DNA of 42,155 nt. Source: Prolixibacteraceae bacterium (GTDB taxonomy: Bacteria > Bacteroidota > Bacteroidia > Bacteroidales > Prolixibacteraceae). The position numbers and the translations under genes are program-made. Under the pieces are notes generated by a model. The model was not told the origin of the DNA. It searched no databases and saw only the letters and a list, made by a program, of their open reading frames with translations. How positions within the stretch are numbered: position 1 is the stretch's first letter; the number at the start of each line of letters is the position of its first letter. This document shows positions 24,632 to 33,159 of this stretch, piece after piece. The DNA lies in NCBI GenBank assembly GCA_003537645.1, contig DPRM01000138.1:854-43008 (forward strand), written 5' to 3'.

Positions 24632-25189
24632 TTATTTCCACCATATTACGAATATGTCAAAAGTCGCTGTGTCAGGAATTTTTGAACTGTCAATTTGTTT
24701 CCTGTTTTCGTCCCACCAATTGTCTAAAAGCTGGTTTTTATTTATGCTAAAACAAGCATTAAGTTCTCCAACAGTCAAAACAATATGTTCCAAGTCAGGA
24801 GCAATGTCTGTAATTTTATAATTGCTTTTTAAGTCTGTATAAGTTGAACCAAGTCCAATATTTTTGTTGGTTTTAAACCTCTTGTTCAAAATTAAAATTC
24901 GATTGATTTTGCTCTGACTGTCGTCTTGTATATTTGGAGTCAGTGTAAGCAGATGAGTTTTATTCTTGTCAAAATATTGATAGTCGTCATAAAAATTTTC
25001 ATAGTCGTCTTTGTCAACCACTTTTTTAATTTGGTTTTTTGGGACGATGTCCAACACATCCTTGACTGTCATTCCTTTTTTAAATATACCAACGCTTTTC
25101 TCTGTCACTAAAAAGTCTGCATTGTCTGCTGGCTTATTAGCACAAGAAATTGTCAGTAGTACGAAAAAGAATAGCGTCCGTATTTTCAT
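24632..25189 (-). CDS. Hypothetical lipoprotein, cassette-borne
   Basis: 185 residues from the ATG before a lipoprotein signal; the lipobox LTISC gives Cys16. The longer frame from 25228 would translate part of the neighbouring attC-like end, so it is not used. The mature part is small and mixed alpha/beta: VGIFKKGMTVKDVLDIVPKNQIKKV, LLTLTPNIQDDSQSKINRILILNKRFKT, LGSTYTDLKSNYKITDI, ending FDIFVIWWK. No family recognised. The repeated shape (signal G.t..dv....) is reminiscent of small periplasmic BLIP/SmpA-like folds, but this is speculative. It starts 36 bp after one attC-like site and stops 13 bp before the next. Confidence 0.7.
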   Translation of the reverse strand: MKIRTLFFFVLLTISCANKPADNADFLVTEKSVGIFKKGMTVKDVLDIVPKNQIKKVVDKDDYENFYDDYQYFDKNKTHLLTLTPNIQDDSQSKINRILILNKRFKTNKNIGLGSTYTDLKSNYKITDIAPDLEHIVLTVGELNACFSINKNQLLDNWWDENRKQIDSSKIPDTATFDIFVIWWK

Positions 25190-25225
25190 TGTATCGATGT
25201 TGTTAATTGTCGTCATAGCATTGGG

Positions 25226-25339
25226 CATAACATTTGCATACTCGCCAATTGCGGGTATTTTGCTTTTACCCTAACAGATTTAATACGAATTATTGCAAAT
25301 TTTGATGGATACCCGCCAAAAACTTGTTTGAGCTATGCA
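25226..25339 (-). repeat. attC-like site at the start of the right array
   Basis: Read on the minus strand it begins GCATAGC (25333-25339, one base off RYYYAAC) and ends GTTATGC (25226-25232). The arms TTGGCGGGTATCC and AAATACCCGCAATTGGC are complementary with small bulges. The positions beyond it, 25340-25558, hold no convincing gene and lead into the sensor kinase. Confidence 0.6.
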
Positions 25340-25558
25340 CTCTCAAATGTAAACAAATTCTATGTTCACTCCGATCAAATTATAAACTTTCTTTAATCTG
25401 CATGGGGCAAGAAAAGTTAAAGATTTGGGCACACGAGTTAAGATTTTGGTCGTTCAGGTTACAAATGCGTACGGTATTCCTTTTTACTTTATCAGCTCCC
25501 TGCGCTTGAAAAGGCCATTAGCTGTTGTAACTTTATAGCGACTTAAATTATACCGGCT

Positions 25559-26515
25559 ATGATTTTAAAGATATTGTTTGTCGTTGCAATTATACTTCAG
25601 TTTTTTGCTGTTGGTGTAGCCATAAAGCTAACCAGGGTCACCAAATTCAATTTTTCGTGGATGCTGCTCACAATGGGTTTCATTATGATGGCAATTATGC
25701 GGCTTGTCGAATTTTTGCCTTATGTAAGTAACATCAAACCACAGGATTACCGCGAAATATTTGTCTGGATGGGTGTTTTCACATCGCTGGCTTTTGCAAT
25801 CGGTGTTTTTATGATCCAGAAGATTTTCAAATACATGAAACGCGTGGAAGACTCACGCCGGTTGACCGAAAAGATGTTCCTGAATACAATCATTCAAACC
25901 GAAGAAAAAGAGCGTAAAAGATTTGCCAAAGACCTGCACGACGGGCTTGGACCACTGCTTTCGACTGTAAAAATGTCGGTTTCGTCGCTTGCGCAAATGG
26001 AACACGACCAGGCTTCGCGCGAAATAGTTGAAAACACCGAATTGGTTATCAACGAGGCGATTAAAAGTCTGAAAGAAATATCGGATAACCTGAGCCCTCA
26101 TATCTTGAATAATTTCGGACTGCTAAGGGCGCTAAACAATTTCTCAAATAAAATAAATATCGCCCGGACCATCAAAATTAACCTTAAGTCGAATCTTAAA
26201 GATGAACGGTTCGACCCCAATGTGGAAGTTGTTTTGTACCGCGTAATTTGTGAATTGATAAATAATACCATCAAACATGCCAAGGCAAAAAAGATCGACC
26301 TATCTTTGGCAAAAGAGGGCGACTACCTGACCATCGTTTACAAAGACGACGGAAAAGGTTTTGATGTGAGCAAGGTAATTGAACAGCCTTCAGGAACAGG
26401 AATGGGTTTCTCAAATATCTACTCGCGCATCAATTCGCTCAAGGGCGAAATAACAGTTGAAAGTGAACAACGAGTTGGAACTTCAGTAACTATTAAAGTA
26501 TTGGTAAATGGCTAG
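25559..26515 (+). CDS. Sensor histidine kinase, NarX/DesK-like (HisKA_3)
   Basis: 318 residues. Three membrane helices (about 3-22, 33-53, 68-88) with only short loops precede a coiled linker (about 91-120). The HisKA_3 dimerisation motif ERKRFAKDLHDGLGPLLSTVKMS carries the phosphorylated His127. The ATPase domain shows CELINNTIKHAKAKKIDL (N box) and DDGKGFD ... GTGMGFSNIYSRI (G boxes). With almost no periplasmic sensor part it may sense membrane state or an intramembrane cue. It overlaps the response regulator gene by 8 bp, showing translational coupling. Confidence 0.93.
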   Translation: MILKILFVVAIILQFFAVGVAIKLTRVTKFNFSWMLLTMGFIMMAIMRLVEFLPYVSNIKPQDYREIFVWMGVFTSLAFAIGVFMIQKIFKYMKRVEDSRRLTEKMFLNTIIQTEEKERKRFAKDLHDGLGPLLSTVKMSVSSLAQMEHDQASREIVENTELVINEAIKSLKEISDNLSPHILNNFGLLRALNNFSNKINIARTIKINLKSNLKDERFDPNVEVVLYRVICELINNTIKHAKAKKIDLSLAKEGDYLTIVYKDDGKGFDVSKVIEQPSGTGMGFSNIYSRINSLKGEITVESEQRVGTSVTIKVLVNG

Positions 26516-27164
26516 CAATCAGAACAAACGAAAAATAATCATTGTTGACGATCACACCCTTTTCAGGAATGGATTGCGGATACTTTTGAACAACATGGAA
26601 AATTACCATGTAATTGCTGAAGCAGCCAATGGGAAACAATTTCTGGAACTTCTGAACACGCTGACTCCCGATCTGGTTTTGATGGATATTAGCATGCCGG
26701 TGATGGACGGGATAGAAGCATCGGCCATTGCACATGAGAAGTTTCCTGATATTAAAATCATCACACTTTCGATGTACGGCGAAGAGGATTATTACTACAA
26801 AATGGTGAATGCCGGGGTGAAAGGTTTTGTTCTCAAAAACTCTGATATAAAGGAAGTTAAAACGGCGCTTGATATTGTTTTCGATGGCGGATCATTCTTC
26901 TCGTCGGAGCTGCTGCAAAATCTGGTAAACAGCCTGAAATCGGCGCCCAAGAACAAGGATTCGCACACAGAACTTTCGGAACGTGAACTTGAAATTCTTA
27001 TCCTGATTTGTCAGGGACTCTCAAATCAGGAAATTGGCGATAAACTATTCATCAGTAAACGAACAGTCGATAAACACCGTTCAAATATTCTCGAAAAAAG
27101 TGAAAGTAAAAACACGGCGCAATTGGTTGTTTATGCCATCAGAAACCGGCTGGTGGAGTGGTAG
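26508..27164 (+). CDS. NarL/FixJ-type response regulator
   Basis: 218 residues. The receiver domain (about 8-125) has the acidic pair DD14-15, phosphoacceptor Asp60 (LVLMDISMPVMDG) and the conserved Lys in FVLKNSD. A LuxR-type helix-turn-helix (about 150-212) contains LSERELEILILICQGLSNQEIGDKLFISKRTVDKHRSNIL. It should be phosphorylated by the kinase encoded just upstream (8-bp overlap) and bind DNA as a dimer. Targets are not evident; neither neighbour is an obvious regulon member. Confidence 0.95.
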   Translation: MASNQNKRKIIIVDDHTLFRNGLRILLNNMENYHVIAEAANGKQFLELLNTLTPDLVLMDISMPVMDGIEASAIAHEKFPDIKIITLSMYGEEDYYYKMVNAGVKGFVLKNSDIKEVKTALDIVFDGGSFFSSELLQNLVNSLKSAPKNKDSHTELSERELEILILICQGLSNQEIGDKLFISKRTVDKHRSNILEKSESKNTAQLVVYAIRNRLVEW

Positions 27165-27225
27165 AACCATAGTCCATGTTTAGTTATTTCTATGTTTATG
27201 CCAATACATTACGTAAAATAAAATC

Positions 27226-28527
27226 TTATTTATTCAGCAAAAACTTTTTAAAATCGTCAAATTCAGTACTCATTCCAACAGATTTTTTCTCGCTGGTCAT
27301 AAAAGCTGCCAATTTTTCCGGAAGGGTAACGGTTCCATTGCCCAGAACACTTTCAACTGTTTCAGTAAATTTCGCCGGATGTGCAGTTTCGAGGAAAACG
27401 CCCACTTCGCCTTCTTTTAAATCGGCTTTCAATGCGCGGTAGCCAATGGCTCCATGCGGATCGAGCATATATTTCTCCTGCTCGAAAACCTGTTTCATCG
27501 TTTCACGGATTTCGCCGTCAGAATACCGGTATCCAACCATATCACCACAAATTGACTGATGTGACTTGCTATACAATTCCAGAATGCGCGCAAAGTTACT
27601 GGGTGCGCCCACATCCATCGCATTGGCAATGGTAGCAACCGAGGCTCTTGGCTTGTACTTGCCGGTTTGCAGGTAATTATATACAATATCGTTGCTGTTG
27701 TTGGCCGCGATAAACCGCTTAACCGGCAATCCCATAAATTTGGCAAACAACCCTGCAGTCAGGTTTCCAAAATTTCCGCTGGGCACCGAAAACACCAAAT
27801 CTCCTTTAATTCCGGCTTCGCGCAAACGGGCATAAGCGTTGAAATAATAGAAAGCCTGCGGCAGAAAACGCGCCACATTAATTGAATTGGCCGAAGTTAA
27901 AACAAGGGCATCATTAAGCTCTTCATCTAAAAAAGCCAATTTTACCAGTCGCTGGCAATCGTCGAATGTTCCGTCAATTTCGAGCGCTGTAATGTTATTC
28001 CCGAGGGTTGTAAATTGTTTCTCCTGAATGTCGCTTACCAATCCTTTGGGATAAAGTACATATACTTTTATACCCGGAACCTGAAAGAAACCATTGGCCA
28101 CAGCGCTTCCCGTATCGCCTGAAGTTGCAACCAGCACGTTCACTTCCTTTTTAAAACCTTTCAGGAAATAACCCAGCATTCGTGCCATGAACCGCCCGCC
28201 AACATCTTTAAAAGCCATTGTTGGCCCGTGAAACAATTCGAGCGAATAAACTGAATCGTTTACTTTTACGATCGGGCAATCGAAGTTCAATGTTTCAAAA
28301 ACCAGCTCTTTCAGAATTTCCTCCGGAATATCATCTCCAAAGAACTTTTTTGCAACCTGAAATGAGATTTCCTGAAAACTCATTTGATGAATATGCTCAA
28401 AGAAATTCGCATCAAACTCTTCAATCCTTTCAGGCATAAATAAACCATTATCGGCAGCCAATCCTTTTATTACGGCCTCCATCAGCGAAACCTTCGGAAC
28501 GGTATGATTGGTACTAAAGTACTTCAT
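27226..28527 (-). CDS. thrC: Threonine synthase
   Basis: 433 residues, normal length. It converts O-phosphohomoserine to threonine with PLP. The PLP lysine is K107 in HGPTMAFKDVGGRFMAR, and the cofactor phosphate loop is VATSGDTGSAVANGF. The N-terminus (KVSLMEAVIKGLAADNGLFMPE) and C-terminal HGAIGYRAL, ETAHPAKF match the long-form, E. coli-like group. It is the last gene of the operon, 18 bp after the apgM-like gene. Confidence 0.96.
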   Translation of the reverse strand: MKYFSTNHTVPKVSLMEAVIKGLAADNGLFMPERIEEFDANFFEHIHQMSFQEISFQVAKKFFGDDIPEEILKELVFETLNFDCPIVKVNDSVYSLELFHGPTMAFKDVGGRFMARMLGYFLKGFKKEVNVLVATSGDTGSAVANGFFQVPGIKVYVLYPKGLVSDIQEKQFTTLGNNITALEIDGTFDDCQRLVKLAFLDEELNDALVLTSANSINVARFLPQAFYYFNAYARLREAGIKGDLVFSVPSGNFGNLTAGLFAKFMGLPVKRFIAANNSNDIVYNYLQTGKYKPRASVATIANAMDVGAPSNFARILELYSKSHQSICGDMVGYRYSDGEIRETMKQVFEQEKYMLDPHGAIGYRALKADLKEGEVGVFLETAHPAKFTETVESVLGNGTVTLPEKLAAFMTSEKKSVGMSTEFDDFKKFLLNK

Positions 28528-28545
28528 AGAATATGTTTTGTCTTA

Positions 28546-29754
28546 TTATACTTGTAAAAGTGTTTTCATAAATTCATCGCCCTTCAATATTCCATAAGAA
28601 CCTTTGGCAACTTCAAATTCATCGTAAAACTGCGCATCATCAGGAGTTTCGCCGGGTCGGTAAATAATGAAAGGCACAGCATCGCGGGTGTGAATTTTGG
28701 TCGCACAAGGTGTCGGATGATCGGGCAATACAGCTATTGTGACTGGTTCGTCCATCTTTTCGGTTTCTGCAACAAGGTATTTTACTATGCGCGAATCCAG
28801 GTATTCAATGGTTTTTGTTTTCAGTTCAACATCACCTTCGTGTCCTGCTTCGTCGCTGGCTTCCACATGCAGATAAACAAAATCGTGATCTTTCAGCGCT
28901 TCAATCGTTGCCTGGGCTTTTCCTTCGTAATTGGTGTCGTAAAGGCCGGTAGCCCCTTCCACTTTAATCACATCCATTCCGGCATAAACTCCAATTCCCT
29001 GAATGAGATCGACCGCCGAAATAACTGCTGATTTTTCAATACCGTACAATTCTTTTAATGTTGGCATCTGTGGTTTATAGCCTGGCGACCAGGGCCATAA
29101 ACTGTTGGCCACATCTTTCCCTGCTTCTTTACGTTTGAGATTGACCGGATGATCGGCCAGCAAAGCCTGCGACCTCAATATCAAATAATTAAGCAATCTG
29201 GCAGTTGCCGCAGCTTCTTCATTTTCAGGATTGATTAAACACGGACGAAAAGGTTTTCCGGGAACATCGTGCGGCGGAGTACACGCAATTTGCTTTTTAC
29301 CGCCTTTAATTACCAGCAAATGCCGGTACGAAACACCCGGGTAAAACCGGATCATTTCATTTCCCAGTTTTTTATTCAGGAACTCAATCAACTCGTATGC
29401 TTCAGTATTCGAAATATGCCCGGCTGAATGATTTTTGATGTTTTCATCTTCAATACAAATAAGATTGCAGCGAAGCGCCAGATCACCTTCTTCGAGGGTT
29501 ACGCCAATACTTGCGGCTTCGAGTACCCCACGGCCTTCAAAAACTGTGTGAACATCGTAACCCAAAACCGACATATTGGCTATTTCGCTTCCGGGGTGCA
29601 TATCTTCCGGAACAGTTTTCAACCGGCCGTTTCGTCCTCGTTTCGCCAAACTGTCGATCACCGGTTTTTCGGCCATCTGCAGCGGTGTTTTTCCCCCGTA
29701 TCCGGCCAATGGTTCATCGGCCATTCCATCTCCTAAAACTATAATGTATTTCAT
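28546..29754 (-). CDS. apgM: ApgM-type cofactor-independent phosphoglycerate mutase-like protein; candidate homoserine kinase
   Basis: 402 residues of the alkaline-phosphatase/iPGM metalloenzyme superfamily. Metal and catalytic motifs are visible: LGDGMADEP with Asp9, GSEIANMSVLGYD with Ser62, HVEASDEAGHEGD, and LPDHPTPCATKIHT. The archaeal-type ApgM family interconverts 2- and 3-phosphoglycerate. Here it lies between thrA and thrC while no GHMP-type thrB is present in the operon, and ApgM-like proteins in such thr operons have been linked to homoserine kinase activity. I infer that role from context. Gaps to neighbours are 6 and 18 bp. Confidence 0.88.
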   Translation of the reverse strand: MKYIIVLGDGMADEPLAGYGGKTPLQMAEKPVIDSLAKRGRNGRLKTVPEDMHPGSEIANMSVLGYDVHTVFEGRGVLEAASIGVTLEEGDLALRCNLICIEDENIKNHSAGHISNTEAYELIEFLNKKLGNEMIRFYPGVSYRHLLVIKGGKKQIACTPPHDVPGKPFRPCLINPENEEAAATARLLNYLILRSQALLADHPVNLKRKEAGKDVANSLWPWSPGYKPQMPTLKELYGIEKSAVISAVDLIQGIGVYAGMDVIKVEGATGLYDTNYEGKAQATIEALKDHDFVYLHVEASDEAGHEGDVELKTKTIEYLDSRIVKYLVAETEKMDEPVTIAVLPDHPTPCATKIHTRDAVPFIIYRPGETPDDAQFYDEFEVAKGSYGILKGDEFMKTLLQV

Positions 29755-29760
29755 AAATAT

Positions 29761-30540
29761 CTAGTTTTCAACTTCTTTTACCTGTTCCGAGCGATCGGTT
29801 TTAAATTCACTATTATGAAATGCCACAGATTCAGGCAATTTCATTTCAAAATTATAAATTCGGTCAAGCTTCAATATTCCCGATTTTAACTTAAAACCAA
29901 GCAAATGTCCTCCTGATGATTTATCATCGGACAAGAAATGAAGGTGATATCCGGTAATATTGATTCCCTTAACGAATTCAGGACAAAAAAATCCAGTAAG
30001 TTTTCCTCTTGTTTCGGAGATATTAAATTCAGGCTGCTGACGTGTCACCACGATTAACTCCGGATATGGTTTTTGCTGCGCAGGAACACTTCGTGTGTGC
30101 ACCGACTCAAATTCCCCCTCAAGCCGAATGGCGTAGAAATAATTGGAGCTTCCCATCAAACTGTCGGCCAGATGCTTAAATTCAGGAAAATCCAGATTTT
30201 CAACTTTCACTGAATCCCCGGGGACAAATTTCACAACCGAAGCGAATGGGGTCAGGCTTTCTCCTGAAGGGCGATAAACTTTCCCGTCGGCTTTTACCTG
30301 AAAAAACTGCCCGTTTTCGAGTATCATTTCTCCATCGAGAGCGTTGAATGTTCCAATCCCGAAATCGCCTTTATGTGAAAGTTCTGCCAGAGTGGTACTT
30401 CCATCGAAAACACCCTGCATCAATGCATCAATGGTTGATACCTGAAACAAAGCTTGTTCGTGAACCTGATTTGGCGGTTGCTGATTACAACCGACAAAAA
30501 TCCAAACGAATAATGCGATTATTTCTCTCCTTATCCTCAT
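29761..30540 (-). CDS. Alpha-acetolactate decarboxylase, predicted lipoprotein
   Basis: 259 residues. Acetolactate decarboxylase converts 2-acetolactate to acetoin using zinc. The zinc ligands are His199, His201 and His212 in GYHLHFLSDDKSSGGHLLGF. The entry motif GIGTFNALDGEMI (61-73, with Glu71) and the substrate arginine Arg150 in HTRSVPAQQKPYPEL are also present. An N-terminal signal ends in FVGC (Cys18), predicting a lipoprotein outside the cytoplasm, whereas acetolactate is made inside. It sits between thrA (3-bp gap) and the apgM-like gene (6-bp gap) and must be co-transcribed with them, which is unusual. Confidence 0.9.
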   Translation of the reverse strand: MRIRREIIALFVWIFVGCNQQPPNQVHEQALFQVSTIDALMQGVFDGSTTLAELSHKGDFGIGTFNALDGEMILENGQFFQVKADGKVYRPSGESLTPFASVVKFVPGDSVKVENLDFPEFKHLADSLMGSSNYFYAIRLEGEFESVHTRSVPAQQKPYPELIVVTRQQPEFNISETRGKLTGFFCPEFVKGINITGYHLHFLSDDKSSGGHLLGFKLKSGILKLDRIYNFEMKLPESVAFHNSEFKTDRSEQVKEVEN

Positions 30541-30543
30541 TTA

Positions 30544-32973
30544 TCAGATATTCGATACTCGTATAATATCAGCAAAAACACCGGCAGCAGTAACTGCCGC
30601 TCCTGCTCCGTAACCTTTAATTATCATCGGAAATTCCTGGTAGCGCTCGGTAGTAAACATTACCAGATTGTTCGATCCCTGAAGATCGGCAAACGGATGA
30701 CCTGCTGAAATTTCCTGAAGTCCGCATTCGGCTTTTCCGTTTTCGAATTTGGCTACAAACCGCCAGAAACGCCCTTCATCAGCCAGTTTTTTTCGGTTGG
30801 CTTCAAATTCGGCGTCAACTTCAGGTATGTTTTTCCAGAAATCGTCCACACCGCCGTCGAAATATTTTGCCGGAACAAAGGTGTTGATTTTAATATCCTT
30901 CATGTCGAACTGGTAACCTGATTCGCGTACCAGAATCAGCAGTTTTCGCGCAACATCCACCCCGCTAAGGTCGATTCTCGGATCCGGTTCAGCATAACCC
31001 TGATCTTTTGCCATACGAATGGTCTTGCTAAGTGGAACCGTTTCGCTAATGGTATTGAAAATAAAGTTGAGCGTGCCGGATAAAACCGCTTCTATTTTCA
31101 TGATGGTATCGCCCGAATTTACCAGATCGTTCAAAGTGGTAATAATTGGTAAACCTGCTCCAACATTGGTTTCGAAAAGAAATTTGGCACCTTTGCGTTT
31201 GGCCGTTTTCTTCAGGAGCGCGTAATTTTCGTAGGCCGATGAAGCAGCAACCTTATTGGCTGTCACAATTGAAACGTTGGCATTCAGCAATTCGGCATAT
31301 AAACCGGCTGCCTGATCGTTGGCTGTACAATCCACGAAAATTGAGTTGTACATATTCAGACCAATAATCTCATTTTTAAACTGCTCTAAACTCGATTCAT
31401 GCCCTTCTTCCATCATTTTTTCGCGGAATGTGGCAATATCAATTCCATCGCGATTAAAAAGCATCTTTTTTGAGTTGGCAACACCTGCCAGTTTTATCTT
31501 TAAATGTTTTTCTTTCAACAACTTAGATTGCTGCTGTTTGATTTGTTCAAGCAAATTTCCACCCACCAAACCAATTCCCAAAAGAAAAACGTTCAATTCA
31601 ACATTTTCAGAAAGAAAGAACGATTCGTGTACCACATTCAGGGTTTTGCGCAAATCAGAAATTTTAACAACCCACGAGATGTTTAACTCCGAAGCTCCCT
31701 GCGCGATTGCAATAATATTGATCCCATTCTTTCCGATGGTATTGAACAGCTTTCCGGCAACTCCGGTAGCATGTTTCATGTTTTCGCCCACGATGGCCAC
31801 AATGGCCAGATTGCTCTCGATAGTAATCTTGTTGATCTGGTCCAACTGAATTTCGCGTTCGAACTCCAATCTGATGGCTGTTTCAGCCTTTTCGGAACTT
31901 GCCGAATCTATAGCAAAGCTGATGGAATTCTCCGAGGAAGCCTGCGAAATAAGGATTACACTAATATTCTGGCGTGCCAAAGCTCCAAAAAGCCTGGATG
32001 AAATACCCGTCACACCAACCATTCCCAATCCCTGAATGGTAATAAGGGTTATATTTGAAATGGATGAAATACCTTTAATCGGTAAATCTTTGCCGTTGAG
32101 TTTGCTGGCAGTAATCAGAGTTCCTTCGGCTTCGGGCTCCATCGTATTCTTTATCCTTACTGGAATACCTTTCTTGTAAACAGGCAAAATAGTTGGCGGA
32201 TAAATCACCTTTGCGCCGAAATGCGAAAGTTCCATTGCCTCCGAATAACTCAATGTTTTAATCGTATAAGCTTTACTGATCACACGCGGGTCGGCAGTCA
32301 TAAAACCATTTACATCAGTCCAGATTTCGAGCGACGAAACATCCAGAGCCGCAGCAAGAATAGCGCCGGTATAATCCGATCCTCCACGGCCTAAAGTGGT
32401 ATATTCACCCAAATCGTTGCTGGCAATAAATCCGGGAACAATGGCAATACCCGAGAATGAACTGAAAGCAGTTTCGATAAGTTTATTCGTTACCGAAAAA
32501 TTTACGATGGCTTTCCCAAAATCGCTGTTGGTTCTGATCAGTTTACTTGAATCGAAAAAACCTGCTTTTGGAATATATTCTGAAATAATGAGGGATGACA
32601 AGCGTTCGCCAAAGCCACCAATTTTATCGAGTGTTTTTGGTGTAAGTTCGCCGATTAGCGAAACGCCATGAACAATCCGCTCTAATTCTTCAAGCAAACC
32701 CTGAACTTTCTCCTTAACTTCAGTTCGTTTTTCACCATCAAACAGTTTTTCAATCGTTTCGAAGTGGCGCGTGTTTATTTCCGTTAATTCAGCCTGAAAG
32801 TAGCCGGTTCCAATCGCAGCCATTTTTGCTGCACTCAAGATTTTGTCAGTAATTCCGCCCAATGCCGACACAACAACGATTACATCATCATCCTGTCCCA
32901 TAAGGATTTCCTTCACTTTTTGAATATTTTCAGCACTTCCGACAGAAGTACCTCCAAACTTTAAAACTTTCAT
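30544..32973 (-). CDS. thrA: Bifunctional aspartokinase/homoserine dehydrogenase
   Basis: 809 residues, the usual fusion length. The aspartokinase part starts KFGGTSVG (5-12) and has GRGGSDYTGA (196-205) and VNGFMTADPRV; two ACT-type regulatory regions lie at about 305-460 and probably bind threonine. The homoserine dehydrogenase part has the NAD(P) loop GIGLVGG (466-472), VDCTAND, TANKVA and the catalytic region AEPDPRIDLSGVDVARKLLIL. It catalyses steps one and three from aspartate toward threonine and methionine. It is the first gene of the operon; its 5' region lies in 32974-33093, where no clear attenuator was seen. Confidence 0.97.
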   Translation of the reverse strand: MKVLKFGGTSVGSAENIQKVKEILMGQDDDVIVVVSALGGITDKILSAAKMAAIGTGYFQAELTEINTRHFETIEKLFDGEKRTEVKEKVQGLLEELERIVHGVSLIGELTPKTLDKIGGFGERLSSLIISEYIPKAGFFDSSKLIRTNSDFGKAIVNFSVTNKLIETAFSSFSGIAIVPGFIASNDLGEYTTLGRGGSDYTGAILAAALDVSSLEIWTDVNGFMTADPRVISKAYTIKTLSYSEAMELSHFGAKVIYPPTILPVYKKGIPVRIKNTMEPEAEGTLITASKLNGKDLPIKGISSISNITLITIQGLGMVGVTGISSRLFGALARQNISVILISQASSENSISFAIDSASSEKAETAIRLEFEREIQLDQINKITIESNLAIVAIVGENMKHATGVAGKLFNTIGKNGINIIAIAQGASELNISWVVKISDLRKTLNVVHESFFLSENVELNVFLLGIGLVGGNLLEQIKQQQSKLLKEKHLKIKLAGVANSKKMLFNRDGIDIATFREKMMEEGHESSLEQFKNEIIGLNMYNSIFVDCTANDQAAGLYAELLNANVSIVTANKVAASSAYENYALLKKTAKRKGAKFLFETNVGAGLPIITTLNDLVNSGDTIMKIEAVLSGTLNFIFNTISETVPLSKTIRMAKDQGYAEPDPRIDLSGVDVARKLLILVRESGYQFDMKDIKINTFVPAKYFDGGVDDFWKNIPEVDAEFEANRKKLADEGRFWRFVAKFENGKAECGLQEISAGHPFADLQGSNNLVMFTTERYQEFPMIIKGYGAGAAVTAAGVFADIIRVSNI

Positions 32974-33093
32974 AAAACTTATTATTAACGGAAGACATTA
33001 ATCTGTAAGCAGATTTTGCTTCCTGATTGCGATTCAAAACAAATAAACAAACAAAACCTGATTTTTATCAGTTTCAGGGGCAAAAGATAGCAT

Positions 33094-33137
33094 AAAAAAA
33101 AGTCCGGATGAAACAGCACAGCTATCACATCCGGACA
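33094..33137 (-). terminator. Rho-independent terminator after recA
   Basis: Read on the minus strand, GTCCGGATG pairs with CATCCGGAC across a loop of about 17 bases, followed by eight T residues. It lies 22 bp beyond the recA stop and insulates it from the thr operon downstream. Confidence 0.88.
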
Positions 33138-33159
33138 TCACTGTATTTTTAATCTTTAT

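Noticed and set aside
25324..25509. 61-codon open frame before the sensor kinase
   Set aside because: It begins inside the attC-like site, has odd composition and no homology pattern.
31319..31849. 176-codon plus-strand frame opposite thrA
   Set aside because: Antisense shadow of thrA, with no start context or homology.
32974..33093. Threonine leader attenuator upstream of thrA
   Set aside because: No leader peptide rich in Thr/Ile codons and no alternative hairpin pair could be seen.
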